NCBI GenBank assembly: GCA_964425315.1
Contig: CAYRNB010000046.1
Span: 1-24,829, forward strand
Reading direction: 5' to 3'
Origin: Rhodoblastus sp964425315
Lineage (GTDB): Bacteria > Pseudomonadota > Alphaproteobacteria > Rhizobiales > Beijerinckiaceae
DNA: 24,829 nucleotides
Below the pieces are notes generated by a model. That model was not told the origin of the DNA. It saw only the letters and a list, made by a program, of their open reading frames with translations, and made no database searches. Positions 1 through 7,734 of the stretch are shown here, piece by piece. The position numbers were made by a program, and so were the translations under genes. Within the stretch, counting starts at the first letter, position 1, and every line of letters begins with the position of its first letter.

Positions 1-518
1 GGAATGCCGACCACGGTGGCGGCCGGCGGGACGTCTTCGACAACGACCGAATTGGCGCCGATGCGCGCGCCCGCGCCGATGGTGATGGGACCGAGAATTT
101 TGGCGCCCGCGCCGCACATCACGCCGTCTTCCAAAGTCGGATGGCGCTTGCCGGGCGACCAGGACACGCCGCCAAGCGTGACGCCGTGGTAGAGTGTGAC
201 ATCGGCGCCGATGATCGCCGTCGCGCCGATCACCACGCCGGCGCCGTGATCGATGAAAAAGCGCCGGCCGATGGTCGCCGCCGGATGAATATCGATATTG
301 GTGAACAGGCGGCCCGCCCAGGACATGACGCGCGCAAGAAACTGAAAGCGGGAATTCCACAGGCGATTCGCGACGCGATAGAAGATCACCGCATGGACGC
401 CGGGATAGGTCAGTAGAATTTCGAATTTTCCGCGCGCCGCCGGGTCGCGCCCCGCGACGCAGGCTATATCCTCGCCGATCGTGCGAAAGAGTGAGGTCTT
501 GGCGGGCGATTCGCTCAT
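1..518 (-). CDS. cysE: Serine O-acetyltransferase, nif-linked (3' end cut by window edge)
   Basis: Makes O-acetylserine from serine and acetyl-CoA, the committed step of cysteine synthesis; cysteine is the sulfur source for NifS. About 172 residues are visible. A short alpha-helical N-terminal part (residues 1-70) is followed by left-handed beta-helix hexapeptide repeats. Recognisable CysE motifs are DHGAGVVIGATA, YHGVTLGG and the GKRHPTLEDGV loop, with the two histidines expected at the active site. The N-terminal domain is shorter than in enterobacterial CysE, as in the compact forms often found beside nif genes. The ATG overlaps the nifV stop (ATGA at 518-515), so it is the last visible gene of the iscA-nifU-nifS-nifV-cysE unit and probably translationally coupled. 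The C-terminus lies outside the window, so completeness cannot be judged. Confidence 0.93.
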   Translation of the reverse strand, partial: MSESPAKTSLFRTIGEDIACVAGRDPAARGKFEILLTYPGVHAVIFYRVANRLWNSRFQFLARVMSWAGRLFTNIDIHPAATIGRRFFIDHGAGVVIGATAIIGADVTLYHGVTLGGVSWSPGKRHPTLEDGVMCGAGAKILGPITIGAGARIGANSVVVEDVPPAATVVGI

Positions 519-1693
519 GCGTTCTCGCCTTCTTCATGGCGGAGGCGCGAAAGCTCCTCGCGCGCCATGCGGCGGACCCAGCTTTCCGGCGCCGAAGCCT
601 TGATCGTATGCGCGACCGCCCGCACCCTTTTGAGCACGGCGGCGGCAGCCGTCGCGTCGAGATGGATGCCCGCCGGCGCGCAAATGGCGCGCAAAGCCGC
701 AAAGCCGGAATGTTTGCCGATCACCACTTTGTGGCGGCGTCCGAGCAAAGCGGGATCAATTCCCTGATAGGCGCGCACGTCTGTTAAAAGCCCTGCGACG
801 TGAATTCCGGATTCGTGCGTGAAAATATCCGTGCCGACGATCGCTTTCGCGCGAGGTATCACGTCGCCGGACGCGACCGCCACTTTTTCCGCCAGCGACG
901 TCAGCCGCGCCGGATCGATTTTGGTGGTGAAATGGGTGGCGCGCAGCAGCGCGACCGCAACTTCCTCCAACGGCGCATTGCCGGCTCGCTCTCCCAGGCC
1001 GAGGACGGTGACGGAAGCGGCGCGCGCGCCGGCGCGTATCGCCGCTAACGTATTGGCGGCGGCGAGGCCGAGATCGTCATGGCCGTGGAATTCAATCGCC
1101 AGATCGGTCTCGTCACGCAAGAGTTTGATTGTCTCGTAAGTGGAAAAAGGTTCGAGCAAGCCGAGCGTATCGGCGAAACGCAGGCGAAAGGCGCCGGCCT
1201 CTTCCGCCGCGCGCGCGATCAGGCCAATATCGCGCACATCGGCGCGCGAGGAATCTTCGCCGCCAAGCGCGACTTCGAGGCCCTTTTCGCGCGCATAAGA
1301 GACGAGGCGAAAAACACGCGCCGCCGTCTCTTCCGGCCCGCATTTGAGCTTGACCTGCATCTGCAGGCGCGACATGGGCGCGGAAATATTTACGCGGCCC
1401 ACGCCGGCGCGTAGGGCGGCGTCGACATCGGCCTGGTTGAGACGGCACCAGGCCATGATTGTCGTCGGGAGCGCTTCGTCGACGACCGCGGCAATGGCGT
1501 CGATTTCGTCACGCCCCATGGCGGGCGTGCCGGCCTCGATCTCATCGACGCCGGCCTCTGCCAAGGCCCGCGCCAGGGCGACTTTCTCGGACAGCGTGAA
1601 AGCCACCCCCGGCGCCTGTTCGCCGTCGCGCAAAGTGGTGTCATTGATAAAGACGCGATCCGACTTGACGGCGAACATGGGGACCTCAGGCAT
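515..1693 (-). CDS. nifV: Homocitrate synthase NifV
   Basis: Condenses acetyl-CoA with 2-oxoglutarate to give (R)-homocitrate, the organic ligand of FeMo-co. The 392-residue product is of normal length and belongs to the DRE-TIM (HMGL-like) family. Near residues 17-26 it has the signature DTTLRDGEQAPG, with the catalytic Arg and the metal-binding Asp. HGHDDLGLA supplies the His-x-His metal ligands, and HESGIHVAG lies further on. The first ATG overlaps the 3' end of nifS by 8 nt; an in-frame Met at codon 6 (1678) is an alternative start. The stop overlaps the cysE start. Cytosolic. NifV rather than LeuA is favoured by the nif context and by the length; LeuA is longer, with a regulatory domain. 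Confidence 0.96.
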   Translation of the reverse strand: MPEVPMFAVKSDRVFINDTTLRDGEQAPGVAFTLSEKVALARALAEAGVDEIEAGTPAMGRDEIDAIAAVVDEALPTTIMAWCRLNQADVDAALRAGVGRVNISAPMSRLQMQVKLKCGPEETAARVFRLVSYAREKGLEVALGGEDSSRADVRDIGLIARAAEEAGAFRLRFADTLGLLEPFSTYETIKLLRDETDLAIEFHGHDDLGLAAANTLAAIRAGARAASVTVLGLGERAGNAPLEEVAVALLRATHFTTKIDPARLTSLAEKVAVASGDVIPRAKAIVGTDIFTHESGIHVAGLLTDVRAYQGIDPALLGRRHKVVIGKHSGFAALRAICAPAGIHLDATAAAAVLKRVRAVAHTIKASAPESWVRRMAREELSRLRHEEGENA

Positions 1694-2888
1694 AAACCGG
1701 CTTGAATTCCTTCGCCGCCTTTTGCGCGCCGGCCCAGAAGGGCGATAAGGCCCGCAGCTTTTCGATGATTCCGGGCAGGACCTCGATAACGCGATCGACT
1801 TCCTCTTCCGTATTATCGCGCGACAGGGAGAAGCGGATCGAACCGTGCGCGGCGGTGAAGGGAATATTCATCGCGCGCAGCACATGGCTCGGCTCGAGTG
1901 AGCCGGAAGTGCAGGCGGAGCCTGACGAAGCCGCGATTCCAGCGCGATTGAGATGAAGCAATATGGCTTCGCCTTCCACATATTCGAAAGCGACATTGCA
2001 GGTATTGGGCAGGCGGTCGTTGAGGTCGCCATTGACGAAGCAGTTCGGCGTGCTCTTCAGAACGCCCTGCTCCAGTTTATCGCGCAAAGCCTTCACCCGC
2101 GTATTTTCCTCCGCCATATGCTGGGCGGCGAGTTCGGCGGCGAGACCGAGCGCGATGATGCCGGGCGTATTTTCCGTGCCGGCGCGCCGGCCGCGCTCCT
2201 GATGGCCGCCGCGCAGCAGCGGCTTGAAGCGCGAGCCGCGCTTGACGTAAAGCGCGCCAATTCCCTTCGGCGCATGGAGCTTGTGGCCCGACAACGACAG
2301 CATGTCGATGTCGCTGTCCTTCAGCGCGATCGGAACCTTGCCGACCGCCTGCACCGCATCGGTATGGAACAGGGCGCCGACCTTTTTCGCCAGCTCGGCC
2401 AGGCCTTCGATCGGGAAAATGGTTCCCGTTTCGTTGTTGGCCCACATGAGGGTCACCAGCGCCACGCGCGGCGACAGAGCGGCGCGATAGGCTTCGAGAT
2501 CGAGCCGGCCGAAACTGTCCACGCCGATGTAATGTACCTTGGCGCGGCCCATCTTTTCCAGATATTGGCAGGTGGTCAGAACGGCCGGATGTTCGACCTT
2601 GCTGGTGATGATTTCATTGCGGTCGGGCAGCGCTTCGAGCGCCGAAAGAATGGCGGTCGAATCCGATTCGGTTCCGCCGGACGTAAAGATGATCTCGTGA
2701 TCGAATTCGGCGCCGAGAAGGCTTTGCACCTGCTTGCGCGCGGCGCGCAAGCCGCCGGCGACCGAAGCGCCGAATTCGTGAATCGAGGAGGCGTTGCCGA
2801 ACTGCTCGGTAAAATAGGGCAGCATGGCCTCGACGACGCGCGGATCGACTTTTGTGGTGGCGTTATTGTCGAGATAAGCGGTTTTCAT
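1686..2888 (-). CDS. nifS: Cysteine desulfurase NifS
   Basis: PLP-dependent class V aminotransferase-fold enzyme that removes sulfur from L-cysteine as an enzyme persulfide and passes it to NifU for Fe-S cluster assembly. The 400 residues match NifS length. The PLP-binding Lys is at about residue 203 in SLSGHKLHAPKG, and the persulfide Cys at about 326 in SSGSACTSGS. The N-terminus MKTAYLDNNATT is typical. The gene starts 10 nt after the nifU stop and runs 8 nt into nifV, so it is cotranscribed. The SSGSACTSG loop and nif context distinguish it from IscS. No defects seen. Confidence 0.97.
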   Translation of the reverse strand: MKTAYLDNNATTKVDPRVVEAMLPYFTEQFGNASSIHEFGASVAGGLRAARKQVQSLLGAEFDHEIIFTSGGTESDSTAILSALEALPDRNEIITSKVEHPAVLTTCQYLEKMGRAKVHYIGVDSFGRLDLEAYRAALSPRVALVTLMWANNETGTIFPIEGLAELAKKVGALFHTDAVQAVGKVPIALKDSDIDMLSLSGHKLHAPKGIGALYVKRGSRFKPLLRGGHQERGRRAGTENTPGIIALGLAAELAAQHMAEENTRVKALRDKLEQGVLKSTPNCFVNGDLNDRLPNTCNVAFEYVEGEAILLHLNRAGIAASSGSACTSGSLEPSHVLRAMNIPFTAAHGSIRFSLSRDNTEEEVDRVIEVLPGIIEKLRALSPFWAGAQKAAKEFKPVYA

Positions 2889-2898
2889 GGCGTATCCC

Positions 2899-3885
2899 TT
2901 AGTGCGTCGATTTGGCGGGAATGACGCGCACCGGCGCGCCGAGCTTGGCGGAGATGCGGTCCTGGATGCCGGAGACGGTCATGCTCGCCGCCTGGCAGCC
3001 GACGCAGGCGCCGGTCAGCTTGACGAAAACACTGGCGCCATCGACATCGACCAGCTCGCAGTCGCCGCCGTCTTTTTTCAGATGCGGACGCAGCTCTTCG
3101 ATCGTCTCTTCGATCAGGCGAATCTTTTGCAGATTGGTCAGCGGCGCGGCCGGAGGCGCGAGCGGCGAAACGACGGGGGCCGGCTTTGCCGCAGGCTTCT
3201 GCGCCGCCGCGGCTTCGGCGCCCGCTTCCGCCGCCTTGACGATCTGGCGCAGCACCGCCGGATCGGCGCCGCCGCCCTTATAGGCCTCCGCCTCGACCAG
3301 GACGCCTTCGGCGACCATGTCGGCGTTGACTTTGGTCAAGACCTCTTCCAGCGCCTCGAGACAGGTCAGGCAGCCGCCGCCCGCTTTGGTGTAGGCCGTC
3401 ACCGCTTCGATGGTGGTAAGCTTGTTCATGCGCACCGCGCGTTCGATCATGCCTTCGTCGACGCCGAAACATTTGCAGACCAGCGCGCCTTCCTCGTGGT
3501 CGTCGCTCCAGGTCTCGCCGCGAAAATTAGCGACGGCCGCTTGCAGCGCCTCATAGCCCATGACCGAGCAATGCATTTTTTCCGGCGGCAGGCCGCCGAG
3601 GAAATCGGCGATGTCCTGGTTGGTGATGGCGAGAGCCTCATCGAGCGTTTTGCCGATCACCAGTTCCGTCAGCGCCGAAGAAGAAGCGATCGCCGAGCCG
3701 CAGCCAAAGGTTTGGAAGCTGGCCTTTTCGATCACTTCGCTTTGCGGTTCGACCTTCATCATCAATTTCAACGCGTCGCCGCAGGAAATCGCGCCGACCT
3801 CGCCGATGGCATTGGCGTCTTCCAGGACGCCGGCGTTTTTCGGATTGAAGAAATAGTCCTTGACCTTATCGGTGTAGTCCCACAT
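2899..3885 (-). CDS. nifU: Fe-S scaffold protein NifU
   Basis: Modular scaffold on which NifS-derived sulfur and iron are assembled into clusters for nitrogenase maturation. It has 328 residues in three domains. The IscU-like domain (1-125) has Cys35, Cys62 and Cys106. The central BFD-type [2Fe-2S] ferredoxin has Cys137, Cys139, Cys172 and Cys175. The C-terminal Nfu domain (about 250-328) has the C294-x2-C297 pair in TGACVGCQAA. An Ala/Pro-rich linker (about 222-250) joins the last two. All nine cysteines expected from the Azotobacter protein are present. The upstream stretch TAGGAGCTCGCC gives a good ribosome binding site 12 nt after the iscA stop. Confidence 0.97.
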   Translation of the reverse strand: MWDYTDKVKDYFFNPKNAGVLEDANAIGEVGAISCGDALKLMMKVEPQSEVIEKASFQTFGCGSAIASSSALTELVIGKTLDEALAITNQDIADFLGGLPPEKMHCSVMGYEALQAAVANFRGETWSDDHEEGALVCKCFGVDEGMIERAVRMNKLTTIEAVTAYTKAGGGCLTCLEALEEVLTKVNADMVAEGVLVEAEAYKGGGADPAVLRQIVKAAEAGAEAAAAQKPAAKPAPVVSPLAPPAAPLTNLQKIRLIEETIEELRPHLKKDGGDCELVDVDGASVFVKLTGACVGCQAASMTVSGIQDRISAKLGAPVRVIPAKSTH

Positions 3886-3897
3886 GGCGAGCTCCTA

Positions 3898-4218
3898 TCA
3901 CCCGAACGATTTGCCGCATGAACATTTCGACGCCGCATTCGGATTGTCGAAAACGAAGCCGGAGCTTTCCAGCGTGCTGACGAAGTCGATGGTCATGCCC
4001 AGGACATGGCCTTGCGAAAGATCGTCGATGAAGATTTTGACGCCGTCCGTCTCGATCACCGCGTCGCCGTCGCGCGCCTGACGTTCGAGACCCATCATGT
4101 ATTTGTATCCGGCGCAGCCTCCGGCCTCGACCATGACGCGCAACCCTTCTGCGGGCGTCGCGGCATTGGTCATGGCCGTTTTCACGGCGTTAACGGCGCT
4201 GGGCGTCAGAGTGATCAT
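3898..4218 (-). CDS. iscA: Nif-associated A-type Fe-S carrier (IscA/HesB family)
   Basis: Small A-type carrier that receives Fe-S clusters or iron during nitrogenase maturation. It has 106 residues with the invariant cysteines at 35 (EAGGCAGYKY), 99 and 101 (CSCGKSF), the family signature. The reading frame stays open up to 4260, but the start was set at Met 4218 (MITLTPSAV) because the -24/-12 element at 4257-4271 would place the transcript start near 4245. A longer form would therefore begin upstream of the mRNA. It is the first gene of the iscA-nifU-nifS-nifV-cysE unit, 12 nt before nifU. Confidence 0.94.
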   Translation of the reverse strand: MITLTPSAVNAVKTAMTNAATPAEGLRVMVEAGGCAGYKYMMGLERQARDGDAVIETDGVKIFIDDLSQGHVLGMTIDFVSTLESSGFVFDNPNAASKCSCGKSFG

Positions 4219-4256
4219 GTTTTGACTCCATTCGAGCAATCCATGATCGAGTAGCA

Positions 4257-4271
4257 GCAACCCTTATGCCA
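4257..4271 (-). promoter_or_regulatory. Sigma54 (-24/-12) promoter of the iscA-nifUSV-cysE unit
   Basis: Minus-strand sequence TGGCATAAGGGTTGC matches the sigma54 consensus TGGCACG-N4-TTGC with exact GG-to-GC spacing; only the 6th and 7th bases differ. It lies about 40 nt upstream of the iscA ATG and about 40 nt downstream of a perfect NifA-type UAS. Confidence 0.85.
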
Positions 4272-4312
4272 AAGCTATCTCATTGATTTTACGGAGTTAC
4301 CTTTGTCGCCCC

Positions 4313-4328
4313 TGTCGCCTTTGCGACA
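4313..4328. promoter_or_regulatory. NifA upstream activator sequence (UAS)
   Basis: TGTCGCCTTTGCGACA is a perfect TGT-N10-ACA site, and its arms extend to TGTCGC/GCGACA. It sits in the nifQ-iscA gap, 4 nt beyond the nifQ stop codon and about 42 nt upstream of the sigma54 element at 4257-4271. Confidence 0.85.
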
Positions 4329-4332
4329 TTGG

Positions 4333-4971
4333 TCAGAGATGCGACAAGGTTTCTGTCGTATTTTCGCGGCGGATGCGGGCGAGCAGGCTTTCGCCATCCT
4401 CGGGCCCGAAACAGCGGTCGAAATCGTCGCATTCACGACAGGACGGCGCCGTGCAGAGGGTGAAGCCTTCCATCTCGCACAGGCGGCGATAAAAAAATTT
4501 CTTCCATTTCATATTGGCGACATTGGCCGCGGCGAGGTCGGGAAAATTCTCCCGCAGCAGACGACTGAGCTCGCCGCGATCGTTGAGACCGAGATCCTGC
4601 CACAAATGATTGGGCTGCATGGAGCGGCGCGTCACCATGCGCGCCAGCCAAAACGTTTCAGCGCCGGAATTGGCGCGATGATGGTCGAGGAGGCGCAGCA
4701 ATTGCTCCTCTTCTTCGTCGAGTTCTATCGTCTCGCTCGTGGCCTCGGCTTGCGCCATCGCCTGCGGATGCGGCGACCACGCCCGCGCAAGCGCGACAAG
4801 ATCGGCGCGCGCCAAGCCAAGCGCCTGCGAGAGGTCGCCGTTTTCGTCTCGCGCCTGCGTCAATCCTATGGCCCAGATCGCGGCGAAGACATGACGCTGG
4901 AAGGAATCGCGCGCCGCCGCCGGTTTTCCCGGCGCCGAGGAGGCGAATTCATGTGCGGCGACCGCGCGCAT
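4333..4971 (-). CDS. nifQ: Molybdenum-processing protein NifQ
   Basis: NifQ carries a Mo-Fe-S cluster and is a molybdenum donor for FeMo-co assembly on NifEN/NifH. The C-terminal signature C-x4-C-x2-C-x5-C is present exactly (CTAPSCRECDDFDRC). The start at 4971 (MRAVAAHEF) gives 212 residues and leaves a 4-nt gap after the upstream ferredoxin stop. The frame is open further upstream to 5067, giving a 244-residue version whose first 32 residues would overlap the ferredoxin gene; that is less likely, though no strong Shine-Dalgarno settles it. It is the last gene of the nifHDK-to-nifQ run. Confidence 0.93.
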   Translation of the reverse strand: MRAVAAHEFASSAPGKPAAARDSFQRHVFAAIWAIGLTQARDENGDLSQALGLARADLVALARAWSPHPQAMAQAEATSETIELDEEEEQLLRLLDHHRANSGAETFWLARMVTRRSMQPNHLWQDLGLNDRGELSRLLRENFPDLAAANVANMKWKKFFYRRLCEMEGFTLCTAPSCRECDDFDRCFGPEDGESLLARIRRENTTETLSHL

Positions 4972-4975
4972 CGGA

Positions 4976-5299
4976 TCAGGCCGCGACCTGATCGACGGCG
5001 ACATGCGTCTGGCAGTCTTTCGGACAGACCCGCGCGCAAGCGCCGCAGCCGATGCAGGCGCCGGCATTGTCCACCTTCATGATCTTGCGGTTCAGTTCGC
5101 CGTCGAAATCATCATCGTCGTCGTCATCTTCGCTGACGGCGCCCAGCACTTCGCCCTCATCGTCAACGCCGTAAAGATGCATGACGTCGCGCGAGCAGAC
5201 CTTGAAGCAGCGTCCGCAGCCGATGCAGGTCTCGCCGTTGATTTCGGTGAGATAGACGGGCATCCATTCGGAGCCGTCGCGGGTCTTGAACTCCGTCAT
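4976..5299 (-). CDS. fdxB: Ferredoxin III, nif-specific (4Fe-4S type, FdxB)
   Basis: Small cytosolic electron carrier of the nif-specific ferredoxin III family, 107 residues. Two ferredoxin motifs are visible: CIGCGRCFKVC (Cys25/28/31/35) and CIGCGACARVCPKDC (Cys82/85/88/92 plus Cys96). They are separated by an unusually acidic loop with a run of seven Asp at residues 58-64. The start at 5299 was chosen because it overlaps the stop of the upstream small gene (TGATG) and gives the conserved N-terminus MTEFKTRDGSEW. It probably serves nitrogenase or cofactor biosynthesis; its exact partner is not shown by the sequence. Confidence 0.93.
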   Translation of the reverse strand: MTEFKTRDGSEWMPVYLTEINGETCIGCGRCFKVCSRDVMHLYGVDDEGEVLGAVSEDDDDDDDFDGELNRKIMKVDNAGACIGCGACARVCPKDCQTHVAVDQVAA

Positions 5300-5499
5300 C
5301 AGGCGTTCTCCAGCTCTTTGAGTTTTTTTCGCGCGGCTTCGAGGGCCGCATAGGCGTCCACGACCGCCTGCGCCACTTTCGGCGCATCGGCCCAATTGAC
5401 CGGAAGCTCTTCCGAAAAATCGTGCAGATTCATCTTCGCCGTCGTGGCGCGGGAGGAGAGCTTCTTGATCTCGGCTTTGAGACTTTCGACGTCGGACAT
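5299..5499 (-). CDS. Small nif-linked coiled protein (DUF683, CCE_0567 family)
   Basis: A 66-residue, highly helical protein (MSDVESLKAEIKKLSSRA at the N-terminus, ALEAARKKLKELE near the C-terminus), compatible with a helical hairpin. This is the DUF683 family, which is almost always found next to the DUF269 NifX-associated gene and a nif ferredoxin, exactly as here. A cyanobacterial member has been described as metal-binding; the precise role in nitrogen fixation is unsettled. There is a strong Shine-Dalgarno (AGAGGAGG) upstream, 19 nt after the preceding stop. The stop overlaps the ferredoxin start. Confidence 0.9.
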   Translation of the reverse strand: MSDVESLKAEIKKLSSRATTAKMNLHDFSEELPVNWADAPKVAQAVVDAYAALEAARKKLKELENA

Positions 5500-5518
5500 T
5501 TACGGCGCCTCCTCTTGA

Positions 5519-5992
5519 TCAGATTTTGGCGACTTCGGGGTGAGCTTCGATTTCCGCGACGGCCGAAGCGACATATTTTTCGCCCTCCGCCACCAGTTTG
5601 GCGATGGATTCGAAACCGAAGCGATGCACGTCGCGCAAATGCCGCGACAAAGCGATGAGCTTGCCGGCAATCAGCACCAGCCGGCCGAAACCTTCATGGC
5701 TCATCTTCATCATCGGCCCGGCGATCACGCCGGTCTGTTTTTCCACCGCCAGGCCGACGGCGGTGTAGAAAATTTCGATGCGCCACAAAATGTCGGGATC
5801 GGGATCGCCGATGATCGGCATGGCGCGTCGCTGCTCCTTGGTGACGATGAAATCGGCGAGCAATTGCGCGTCATTTTTCTTTTCCCAGGCGCCGTGCGTG
5901 TCCTGGGCCCGCATCAGCGTCACCAGCGCGCGGGCAAAAGGACGCTCAAGCGCCGTGGCGTCTTCGGGGGCGATATCGACTTTATCCAGCAT
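5519..5992 (-). CDS. NifX-associated nitrogen fixation protein (DUF269)
   Basis: 157-residue soluble protein of the NifX-associated DUF269 family. Recognised by features such as DAQLLADFIVTKEQRR, IIGDPDPDILWRIEIFY and the stretch around residues 93-115 (GPMMKMSHEGFGR). Members are conserved in nif clusters, usually between nifX and the DUF683 gene as here, but the biochemical role is not established; involvement in cofactor trafficking with NifX is an inference from context. It starts 33 nt after nifX with an AAGGAA ribosome binding site. Confidence 0.92.
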   Translation of the reverse strand: MLDKVDIAPEDATALERPFARALVTLMRAQDTHGAWEKKNDAQLLADFIVTKEQRRAMPIIGDPDPDILWRIEIFYTAVGLAVEKQTGVIAGPMMKMSHEGFGRLVLIAGKLIALSRHLRDVHRFGFESIAKLVAEGEKYVASAVAEIEAHPEVAKI

Positions 5993-6025
5993 GTGCGTTT
6001 TCCTTCAACTAATCGCTGCGGCGGC

Positions 6026-6514
6026 TCAGGCCGGCTCCTCAAGAAACGAAGGTTTCGCGACAAAGCCCGCTTCCGCGAAAATTTTTCGCAGCCAGGGCGG
6101 CGGCGCGCCGTTCAACATGACGCGAGTGCGCTCGAGCACGGCGTCGATCGCTTGCGGCTGCGTCACTTTGATCGGGTGAATTCCCGCGGAAACCACCTTG
6201 GCCGCCGAAGGGCCGCCGATGGCGAGACAGAAAAGCAGATGGCAGCCTTTCAGCGCCGCGACCTTGCGGCTGATCTTGTCGTCGCCCTCGACGCGATGGC
6301 TGCCGCTTTCGTCCGAAACATCGTCGAAGGCGACCGCCTCTATGAAACGCCAGTCCTGCTTGGTGACGTCGTAAAGGACGAAGCGGCGGGCCGAGCCGAA
6401 ATGAGCGTTGAGCGACTTCATGTCGGAAGTCGCTATGGCGACGCGCACCGCTGGCTCGCCCGACGGAGCGGCGGCCTGTTCGTTTTCGACAAGGCTTAAA
6501 CGTGTGGCGCTCAT
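6026..6514 (-). CDS. nifX: FeMo-co biosynthesis carrier protein NifX
   Basis: NifX binds NifB-co and the FeMo-co precursor (VK-cluster) and shuttles them to and from NifEN. The 162 residues form a dinitrogenase iron-molybdenum cofactor-type domain, beginning at AVRVAIATSDMKSLNAHFG (about residue 22) and including HLLFCLAIGGPSAAK. The N-terminal 20 residues are a likely disordered extension. The start codon overlaps the nifN stop (ATGA at 6514-6511), indicating translational coupling. Confidence 0.95.
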   Translation of the reverse strand: MSATRLSLVENEQAAAPSGEPAVRVAIATSDMKSLNAHFGSARRFVLYDVTKQDWRFIEAVAFDDVSDESGSHRVEGDDKISRKVAALKGCHLLFCLAIGGPSAAKVVSAGIHPIKVTQPQAIDAVLERTRVMLNGAPPPWLRKIFAEAGFVAKPSFLEEPA

Positions 6515-7731
6515 GCGCTCATCTCCTTCTGTCGCAAAAGGAATGGATCGAGAGATTGCGGCGTGACTTCATGATGCGCCGCCTGAATCGTATTGGCGAT
6601 TTCGAAAATAAGCTGACGCGTTCCGGCGTAGCCCAGGCTCATCCGATAGGCCGCGCCGAGACGGTCAAAGATCGGGAAGCCGATGCGCAAATGCGGAACG
6701 TGCAGCCGCGCCGCAGCCTGGCGGGCGTGGCTGTGCGAAGCGATGAGATCGACGCCCTCCGCGCGCTTTTCGAGATCGCCGAGATCGCCGACGATCACAT
6801 CCTTCGCCGGAACGCCTGCGAGCGCCGGAGATCCGGCGGCGGTGGTGACGGCGGCGGTGATTTCGGCGCCGAGTTCGTGCATCAGTTGCGTCGTCGCCAG
6901 CAGGAGATCGGGTTCGGCGGCGACCGCCATTTTCTTGCCGGCGAAATAGAAGTGGCCGTCGAGCATGGCGTCGATCAGCCGCGACCTTTCGCGCCGCAGT
7001 CGCGCGGGAACGGCGCGACCGCTGATCTGCGACAGCTCGACACAGAGCCGATCGCAGGAGTCGAGGCCGGTGAGATGATCGAAATAAAGCGTGGGAACGC
7101 CGGTTTTGGCTTCCAGCGCCTGGCCCGGGGCGCGCATATGCGCGCCAATGGCCAAAGTCGCGGCGGAGGCGTTCATACGAGCGATTTCCTCGAGGGTGGC
7201 GCCGCCATTGGACATCGGGCGCCATTCGTCGGGAACCGTGCCGTCGAGCGAACGGGAAATGTCGGGCAGGATGATCGGCGTNNNNNNNNNNNNNNNNNNN
7301 NNNNNNNNNNNNNNNNNNNNNNNNNNNNNNNNNNNNNNNNNNNNNNNNNNNNNNNNNNNNNNNNNNNNNNNNNNNNNNNNNCCGCGCAGATCGCCCTCAA
7401 AATCTTCGCCGCGCGTTTCGGTCAAGGCGGTCGAGCATATGCCGATGAATTTCGGATTCATCCGCTTCTTCAGATTGAGCAAGGCCTCCTCGACATGATC
7501 GGCGCCGCCGAGAATGGTGGAGACTTCGTTCATCGCCGTCGTCTGCAGCGGGATCATTTCCTTGAAATGACGCACCAGCAGGACGAGTGCGAAAGCCGTG
7601 CAGCCCTGGCTGCCGTGAAAAAGCGGAACCGCGCCGTCGACGCCGAGAAAGGCCATGGCCGCGCCGAGCGGCGCCGACATTTTCAGCGGATTGGTCGAGA
7701 CGGATTTGCTGATCGGAGCGATCGCGTTCAT
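6511..7731 (-). CDS. nifN: FeMo-co scaffold subunit NifN (interrupted by assembly gap)
   Basis: Beta-like subunit of the NifE2N2 scaffold on which NifB-co is matured to FeMo-co. Both flanks are clearly NifN: HGSQGCTAFALVLLVRHFKE (Cys44) on the N-terminal side, and ILPDISRSLDG and GVPTLYFDHLTGLD on the other. A 100-base run of N (7282-7381) falls inside. Counting it as 100 bases gives 406 residues, shorter than the roughly 440-460 usual for NifN. The gap is therefore probably a placeholder hiding about 70-80 residues where it now encodes 34. It starts 3 nt after the nifE stop. No frameshift is visible outside the gap. Confidence 0.93.
   Translation of the reverse strand: MNAIAPISKSVSTNPLKMSAPLGAAMAFLGVDGAVPLFHGSQGCTAFALVLLVRHFKEMIPLQTTAMNEVSTILGGADHVEEALLNLKKRMNPKFIGICSTALTETRGEDFEGDLRXXXXXXXXXXXXXXXXXXXXXXXXXXXXXXXXXXTPIILPDISRSLDGTVPDEWRPMSNGGATLEEIARMNASAATLAIGAHMRAPGQALEAKTGVPTLYFDHLTGLDSCDRLCVELSQISGRAVPARLRRERSRLIDAMLDGHFYFAGKKMAVAAEPDLLLATTQLMHELGAEITAAVTTAAGSPALAGVPAKDVIVGDLGDLEKRAEGVDLIASHSHARQAAARLHVPHLRIGFPIFDRLGAAYRMSLGYAGTRQLIFEIANTIQAAHHEVTPQSLDPFLLRQKEMSA
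7282..7381. other. Assembly gap (100 N) inside nifN
   Basis: Exactly 100 consecutive N, the conventional placeholder for a gap of unknown length. The missing bases encode the NifN segment between GEDFEGDLR and TPIILPDIS. Confidence 0.98.
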
Positions 7732-7734
7732 GGC

